DNA from: Solen grandis
Taxonomy: Eukaryota > Mollusca > Bivalvia > Adapedonta > Solenidae
Assembly: GCA_021229015.1 (NCBI GenBank)
Contig: CM037789.1
Location: 41,328,926 to 41,392,925, forward strand
Direction: 5' to 3'
Length of the DNA: 64,000 nucleotides
Every line of letters starts with the position of its first letter. Positions within the stretch are counted from its first letter, which is position 1. Shown in pieces: positions 12,501 to 21,500 of the stretch. The notes below the pieces were generated by a model, which was not told where the DNA came from, did no database searches, and worked only from the letters and a program-made list of their open reading frames with translations. The translations under genes and the position numbers were made by a program.

Positions 12501-15500
12501 CCTTTGTAACAGAATAAGCGTCATATAAAATCACACCACAGGGCCATAAAACACGGCCATAAAACGAAGCGTGCGACCAAGTCACCATGTCAACAGACAA
12601 TTGATGTGCATGTTTTACTGAAACGGACATGTAGAGTATAATCATCACCACAAACATACTAAATGCATTATATAAATATGAAAGAAAAGTGTTGAATCCA
12701 TGTTTTATATTATAATAATCTATATTATGCTATTTTACGGAAAAAGTCTGTTTAAATAAATATATATAAGAAAAAGTATCGTATCGCAATGAGCTCATGT
12801 TAGTGTGATATACAGAAAGTAGTTAGCATAATTTACATTATTTTGCTAAATTGCGAGCAATTAGGTGTGTTAATCATAATTACAACACGGTGTCCCTTTG
12901 ATTCGTCTCTATAGTATTTCACAGTTACCGTCATTGCAATTAGATTTTTACTTACATGATACCGCCCCTTTTATATATTTATATGTTTGATTAAAAAAGT
13001 GTTTAAAAATTGTTGATAATTGCTGTAATGATTTGCGCAATTAAAATAGCGATGTTTGTGAGAATGTGCATAAATGATTTCGTGACAAGGGGTATTGACT
13101 TTAGTTATGGTTCAATCACTATAGCAGGAAGTTTAATAAAGTTTTTGAGATATTTCTTAAAATGGAGTGTATAGTTCCTTACGACTTTGAGCCCGAATAT
13201 ACTGAGGAAGAGCTGCAACTGCTTCAAGACAATGACGTACGGGAGGAGGAATATTTATGTGCTGAGGACTTTTGTCTGTGTGATAACTGTGTTATGATGC
13301 CATCCAATATGGAAAATGTATGTTGATGAACTTACGTGCATTACGGACCATACGGACTTTCACACCTTAGTTCTGAATGATTCTGTTTTAGAAGTTGCAT
13401 TCATTACCATTCTGGCATACAAAGGTCATAGGACAGGGCTCCAGACTCTCTCACTCACGAGTAAGAAAACAATAAAATGATCATAGTTTAATCTTTTAAT
13501 AATATATTTTCATCATATTCATACTTTTTGCCTTCCTGTTTCTTTTTGGGGGTAAAATTTCTCCACAACACACGTAATTCCCTTCTATATTTCAATGTAT
13601 GTACGCAACCGGAAGTGTGTCTGTGACGTCACGATTGTTGTAAAAAAAGTCTCGCGAGACCACGAGACGTAAACAATGTCTGCGCCCATGTCTCGGAGCA
13701 AATTGGTGTAAATAGACTTCTTTAACTTGCAATTTCTTTCTTATTACGATTGATTCAATGAAATGAGTAATTAAATTGGTTTATTTACATCAATATCTTT
13801 CAATTAAAACCTAGTTGTTATCAGCCGAGCGTATTCCTTTAAATGAACATTGTGTAAGATATTCCAGGAATCATGTGACTAAGTTACACAATGGTGGTGA
13901 ATTCAAATGTGCATCACAAGACAAACCCTGGTAAAGTAAACAGTTTGCAATTATATATCTTTATTTTGAAACATAGCTTATCACAATCAAATCTTACATC
14001 TCCCATGACAAGAAGTGTGAAGTTCCTGTCAAGTATAGAATGTCTTTTTGTTATGGGATAATCTCCACAGGGTGTGACACAATTAAGTAGTTCCAATATG
14101 ACATCCCTTTCAAACTTTTCTGGGAGGTGTATATTACCATCATGAAATAATACACATAAAAACACTCTTTTGGATAGCTTGCAGTTCTACTTAATGGTAG
14201 TCTATAAGGAATGTGAATTATACATACAGGTACCTTCTCTGTTTAAGGTTATTCATTTTCTTTATACAGCCACAGAAATAAAACAATAAACGATTGCATG
14301 TGTTACCCATGAAGTTAACTCAACGCGCCACTAGCACCGTTACACACACAGGTGTCGAGAGCGTAATGGCAGTTTATAAATATGACGATAGTTGGTAACA
14401 TGAGCATGCCTAGATATTGCTGGATAATGATATTTTTATCATTGTTGCCACATTATACAATAATTTCAAAGGTGCTATCGTATATTAAGCATGTAAATAA
14501 GAATTTAATATCCTACTTTCACTTTCACCAAATTAAGTATTTTCGGAATATGTTATTTTACAGATATGTATTTTTATTGCAAAAAGTCATATAAAATGCC
14601 AAAATACATTTCACTGCCATCATAAGTTGATATTACTAGCTAAACAACTGTTGACAATAACTTAATGACTGGACTATTTGAGATTACCGTCACTTTGACA
14701 GTATTTCAGTTATACAGCGACATCCAGCTAATTACAGGTGGAGGAAGACATTGAATGCACGGAGGCATCCAGGTAAAACCACCGACCTACCGCAAGCCAG
14801 CTGGAAGGCTTCCTCACATGAAAATCCGAATGACCCTGCCGGGATTCAAACCCACGCTGTGAGGGGCTGAGTGAGTGTTAAAGTCAGTGACTTTACCCTC
14901 TCGGCCACGAAGGCCCCAACAATAACTTAATGGTGTGTTAATTCATTTTATTTACGTTACTTATACATATCATGTGGCTGCCATGCGTACCCATAATCCT
15001 TTGAGTGCTTTTACACAGGTCATTTAGACTGGTGTTTCCGACTTTATTGTTACATCAACAGATAAATGGTGTGTAAGCTATATTCTAAATTCATAAGAAA
15101 TTGATTAGTTATGTGAAAAATATATCTTATACTACAATGTAATTTAATTGTCAGTATTTGGAAGGCCCACAATGCATGCGAACAATTGCAATAAAAATTT
15201 GACTAATTAAACCAGTGAGGGCATGTAGCAAAATGTACAAATTATAGATTCTTTTATGTTTTGAAGAACAAAATGTAGATCAAATCATTAAGGTTTACCT
15301 AATTCAATCTATACTCAAAGGAAAAAGAAATGCTGGGTAACTAGAATCTGTAGGAGCCAGACTCAAATATTTACCTCCTAAACCTTGTATGATAGACCTC
15401 ATCTCATTCTAAAGCATTTATTTTGTTAAAAAAAAAAAATCTTTATCACAATAATTTAAAATGTAATGCCGTCAAATACTTCCTATTTAAAACTGACACA

Positions 15501-18500
15501 AAAGTTTACCCTGCGTTTCTTTTTCCTTTGAGTAAACATGACAAACCTAGCTATCCTTTCTAAAAAAGGTAATCGTATTTAGTTCTTGTTTCAAAGCATG
15601 TCATCTGTTTGAGACTCACGCATCAGAAGCTCGCTAATTAGTCCGTTTACTACAAGGGCCAAATGGAAGAACCCTTCACTATATTATGTGTAATACAGTA
15701 GACTGGACCGTAGGTTGACATGTAATGTAAAGAGCGTTAATGATTTTTAACTCATGATGAAACACGCTTTGATGATTCTTTTAAAATGGTAATGTTTACT
15801 GGTATTTAACCCTTTCCCTCATAGAGGAAACCATGAAAAGACCTATGCGAACAGCATAAAACCAGATCAGCCTGCGAGTTACTCGCAGGCTGATCAGGTT
15901 TTATGCTGTTCGCTACTCCTCAGTGGTCTGGAAATGAGGATTTTGTAATTAAAGAGCTAGGTTCACTAACCATAGATTTTTGCCCCAAAATTTGGCAAAA
16001 AATAATTTTGCACAAATATCTTTTTTTCAAGTTTTGTTTACAAGTTCAATCCTTAAATTGTCAAAAACCTTTAAATTTATAGTCAAATGTTCATGTTTTG
16101 TATGTTTTATATTCAATGAAAACCCCCCTATTTGCAGCAAAATTATGGAAATTTACATTATTTTGACGATTTAAACGAAGATTAAAGTATCAGCACACTC
16201 CAGCCCCAACAAAATAATTTCACCATTTTTTTTGTACTGATGAAAGGTTTCAAATGGTATTGGTTTCAAGTTGGGGCTTACCTGTGCTCTATTTCAAAAT
16301 TAGATTTTTACTTCATGTTTTGAAGTCATTTTTGACATTTTTTTCATTAAATGCAGACCATAAAGCATGTTAAATATACTCAACGTTATTTGTTTTTGAG
16401 TCGGATGATTGAAATATGTTTCGTAAAATAAAAGAAATAATATATTTAAATAAATGCATGCACAAAACACATTTTGATGAAGTTTTAATCCGTTTCAAGT
16501 GTACGTATATCGAATATTGAGTACGATACCGTAAAGGTACGAGTGTCGCTGTTTTCCACTTCAACAGATGTAAACAAAGATGTGACAGGTAAGATATTGA
16601 TGATTTAAATGATTTTTAGAAAACAAGAATATATATAAATGATATTATTATATAATGCCTTCAAATATCATTATCAAATTTAGCAAAGAACAATTCGGTA
16701 AGTTTTATTTTATTTCAGAAATACAGTTTTTGCATACATTCACAGTTTAGCTGAGACGGCTTACAAGAGTAGTGTTTTTGAGGTTTTGGTTTTATTCATC
16801 AGACTGATTTGAAAATTTAGATTTATTTTGTCAATAAATTAGTGAAAGACTCGGCTAATGTGAACATTTTGTATGAATTTTTAAATCCGATATTGACATC
16901 GTCTGCAACATTTTATACCGCTCAATATTTTGGTTATAAATAAGTACATAATTAAACGTCGGTGTTCATGTAGAGCATGCGTAGGTACGTGGTAGAGTCT
17001 CCGTCTACCACGCAGGAACTTCAGGTTCCAGCCTCACACAGATCACTTTTTTTTCTTGTTATTAAAAATAAAAACAACAAAACAATATCATTTAATTAAA
17101 ATATTTGAATAGAGTCTGTTTTTTGATGTTTTTCTTTTTCTCTTTTGATTTTTTTTTTTTTATGATTTTAAGTCAATGCTATGTCTCGGATACTAGGTCT
17201 TTGAAAAATGGTAAAACATTGTTTTGCTAAATATCTAGTTATGCAAGAAGTTATAGAACATATAATGGATAAAATATCTTTGCAGAATGGTAAAAAACTA
17301 TGCTTGCATTGTGTGCAAGAAATGGACAAATCAAGGGATAGGGGCCCTCCTACATTACCAGTGAAAAAATTCCTACAGAAGGAATTTGGGATAAGCCCAG
17401 CCTCAGATGATACTGTATGCAGCACGTGCCGAACCAAGTTCTATAAACTGTCTAAGTCAAAGACTCCTACCACAAGCAGCAGTAGCATCAGCAATAACAC
17501 TGATACTAGAGATGCTGACTATGCCCCACCTAATGCAACCTCATCACGGTCAATATGCAGTCCACCATCTGTGAGTGAATAGACTCTTATCAGTTAAATA
17601 AATCATTCTTAAATAGCATATCAATTTAGTTTTACCAGGCTATTTATCCTTGATACCAGTACTAATGGTATATTTTATTGATACCAAAGTATGCTATACA
17701 TATAAGAAAAAAAATACATTAATAACAGGATAAAGAGGATGAATACAGTTCCTTGATTCAATATATGGTTTCTTTATAATCTGAACTATAGTATATTCAA
17801 CTAGATAATATGTTTTATTGCATATTAATTAAGGATTAATGCTCTTGTCAGCAGAGGGGAGGGTCAAAGCCTTCATCGAGCACAATATTCTTATCAATGC
17901 AGATGTAAGATGTTGTCCTGGCCATACTTGTGATGGGTTTATTTTACCAACAGCTGTGAATACTATTCATACAGTGTCAAGCAAGTCTCTTCTCAGTCAC
18001 TCAGCTATAAATGACCTACTTCAAAAAATGCGAATGGCATGTATAGCTCAACAGTCTTCATTGAATTTTGACAGATTAAATGACAATGACTTCCCTTCAT
18101 TAACTGGTTTATCAAAAGAACAGTTTGATGATGTTTGTCGACATTTAACAGATAAAGGTAAAAACACCCCTGTTAGATCTGCCAGAACGAGTATAGGACT
18201 GTTCCTAGTTAAACTGTATTCTGGAATGTCATACAAACTACTTGCAACAATATTTGGCATTACCAAGTCTAGTGCCAGAAGACCAGTTGCTACGATGCGA
18301 CAAGCTTTTATGAGGGGCTTTGTACCTCTTTGCTTAGGCATTGAGGCAATTACTAGAGAAGAGATCATCTCCCAGCATACTCGCCCATTAGCAAAGTCAT
18401 TGTTTAGTACTGAGAGCAACCTGATTCTTGTGTTGGATGGGACATATATATACATTAATAAGTCCAACAACTTTGCATTCCAAAGACGCACGTATAGTAT

Positions 18501-21500
18501 GCACAAAGGACGTTCATTGATAAAGCCCATGGTTATAGTCACAACAACTGGACACTTTGTAGCAATTATTGGGCCATATTTAGCGGACTGTAAGAACAAT
18601 GATGCCGCAAATCTCAATCACATGCTCAAGTGCAATATTGACAACATCAAGAGTCTACTGCAAGAGGGAGACGTTTTTGTTGTCGATCGTGGGTTTCGGG
18701 ACTCCCTGGAACTACTGGCTGATCTTGGGATCCAAGCAGAGATGCCTGCCCTATTGCCAAAAGGGCAGAAGCAGATGTCCACAGATGATGCAAACACAAG
18801 CCGGCTAGTGACAAAAGTGAGTTTTATCTCAAACTTATTTAACTCTAATTAAACTTAAAGAATATCCATAACAGAAACATAAGTTCTCAACAAAATACCA
18901 AAAAACGTAATTTATACAAGTACATTCAACTTAATAATAATGAACATGTGTCGCTTTTCATTATGAACTTTACATATATGCAATAATACATAATTTATTT
19001 TTCATTTTGTCTTTAATGAAGGAACATCCGTATCAAAAAAAATGTTTCTTGATATGTTATATGGCTGTATATAAATTGTTGCTTGAAATACAATTGAATC
19101 ATGGTACTGTCTTTGTCAGGCTGGTGCACGTGTTGTTGGGATGTGTTCCCACGTCTCTGCCATTATATGGTACCTGGCTTATAAGCGGCACATTGAGGGG
19201 GCACCATTAGGAGTCAGAAATTGGGGCGACCATCTTGCTGATGCAGCTGTGTTTGATATAGATGGTGACTCAACACAGAGTGAAAATTAAATAAATAATA
19301 CATGTTAAAACCATTTATTTTGTTGTAGATTTTCAAAACATATATAATGAATATGTATGCCTTATAAATGTAAATGTATGGATTTGACCGACTTCCAAAT
19401 TCATAGCTAAAAAAAAGTTCAGCTATCAATTGTTTTTTAAAAACAACAATACTTAAATTAATAAAAATAGCAATTTTCACAATGATTAATCAAGAATCAA
19501 CAAAAACATTGTTATAACTAAGATATAAACAAACCATTCTACCAATGCAATAAAAAAATAATCATATACATTTTGAAAATGTCTGAATTTCAGATATCTG
19601 AAGTAAGTCATTTAATATTATTTCGAAAACCAAAGGCTAAAATGACCTACTTTTTTATCCAACCTGACCCATTTTCGAAAGGGTTCAAGATATCATCAAG
19701 ACAAACATTCTGACAAAGTTTGAGGAAGATTGGATCAAAATTGGCCTTGTGTAAACATCAAAATTGTTGACGGACGACAAGATTTTTCTAAGATTTGAGG
19801 AAGATTGGATCAAAATTGTGGCCTCTAGTGTGTAAACAAGATTTTTCTAAGATTTGACCTACTGACCTACTTTTTGATCCAACCTGACCTATTTTCGAAA
19901 GGGTTCAAGATATCATCAAGACAAACATTCTGACCAAGTTTGAGGAAGTTTGGATCAAAATTGTGGCCTCTAGTGTGTAAACATCAAAATTGTTGACGGA
20001 CGACAAGATTTTTCTAAGATTTGACCTACTGACCTACTTTTTGATCCAACCTGACCCATTTTCGAAAGGGTTCAAGATATCATCAAGACAAACATTCTGA
20101 CCAAGTTTGAGGAAGATTGGATCAAAATTGTGGCCTCTAGTGTGTAAACATCAAATTGTTGACGGACGACGGACAATCAAGTATCCCAAAAGCTCACCCT
20201 GAGCATGCTCAGGTGAGCTAAAAAATATCAATGTTGTTTTACTTATAACATGTATTACACAATTTCTTATATTTATTGCAATATTAATGTGCCAGTCAAA
20301 GATGAGTTCATTGTTTAATATGAAAAGTGCTGTCAAATTGGGGATTTAATTAAATAAACAGGTGCTCTAATTAAGAGGTCGTTGTGTCGTCATGGTAACT
20401 AGACCTGATTAAAAAAAAACATAATTTCTGAAAACCTAACACATAGTCCTACATACCTTTAGGTTATTAACAAAATTTGAGATGGGGCCATTTTTGGTGG
20501 TTAGTGAACCTTGCTCTTTGTTAAGGTTTAACTGTGGTTTTCTGCAGATCAGGCTTTATGTGATACCTATTGAGGGCGTCAAAATGAGTATATATGAGAG
20601 AAAGGGTTAAGTCTGTGCATGCATTACGATACCTATAAAAGTAGTATTTATATACTGGTTTTATTTGAAATAACTCCTTTTTTTTCTTTTTTTTTCTTTT
20701 TAAATGTAACATTCCTCTTTAATTTCATATTTAACTCATGTTTATTTGTTTTGTATTGTTCTTTCCTTCTTTATTACGGGTCATTCATGGATGTCTCCTC
20801 CTCTAAACATTTCTTTAAATTCATGCAGTTTTCCCCATAATTTCTTTTTACTTTAGCATGTTTTTGTTTGTTGTTGGTACATTTGACGCAAAAATACATT
20901 GCACGAAAAGGCCCCTAAAAAAAGCCTGACACTTCATGGAAATTTTCAAATACTGTAAATCAACAAATTTCACTTTTAATATTACTATAAAATATATTCA
21001 GTTTTCAACAAAACTTTTAAAGGATTTTTCTTCTTCAGATATCAGGGGAGCCTCCGTGGCCGAAAGGGTAAAAACGCTGACCTTAACACTCACTCAGCCC
21101 CTTACAGCGTGGGTTCGAATCCTGACAGGGTCATTCAGATTTCATGTGAGGAAGCCTTCCAGCTGGCTTGTGGTAGGTTGGTGGTTCTACTCGGATGTCT
21201 CCATGCATTCGGGGTCTTCCTCCACCTGTAATTAGCTGGACATCGCTATATGACTGAAATACTGTCAAAGCGACAGTAAACTCAAATAGTCAATAGTCAG
21301 ATATCAACGGGAAAAAATGACGCTCCCCTTGTCCCTCAAATGTACCTTCCTCATTATTTGCAACAAAATGTTTTAACTAACCCTCTGAAGTCTTTTTTCA
21401 AATATACCACTTAAAGTTTTTAATGGAGCAAGCCAATGGCAACTGTTTCTTTACTGAGAACCACCACATTAGCTAAGGAAAGCATTAAAACAACAATATT

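Larger units (their letters stand above)
12240..13838 (+). mobile_element. TTAA-flanked DNA transposon with 135-bp terminal inverted repeats
   Basis: Both ends read AGGAATACGCTCGGCTGAT inward and are flanked by TTAA (12236-12239 and 13839-13842). The inverted arms match almost base for base for about 135 bp (12240-12372 against 13704-13838). A TTAA target duplication is used by piggyBac and Kolobok elements; the ends do not decide between them. The body holds a broken ballast-domain gene (13162-13480) and no transposase, so the element is non-autonomous. It lies in intron 1 of the GALNT gene. Confidence 0.85.
15951..20519 (+). mobile_element. 4.6-kb DNA transposon encoding a DDE_Tnp_4-type transposase (defective)
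   Basis: The ends are inverted: AGAGCTAGGTTCACTAACCA at the left and, on the other strand, AGAGCAAGGTTCACTAACCA at the right. Between them lie a zinc-finger exon, a transposase exon and a C-terminal exon on the plus strand. The element splits a small repeat: its left half is at 15806-15950 and its right half at 20520-20610, and the same repeat is uninterrupted at 57126-57366. The exact target duplication could not be read. A younger non-autonomous element (about 19632-20225) is nested near the right end. Confidence 0.75.

Noticed and set aside
18048..18617. 189-codon minus-strand frame
   Set aside because: Antisense shadow of the transposase exon, which has the recognisable HTH and DDE motifs on the plus strand.
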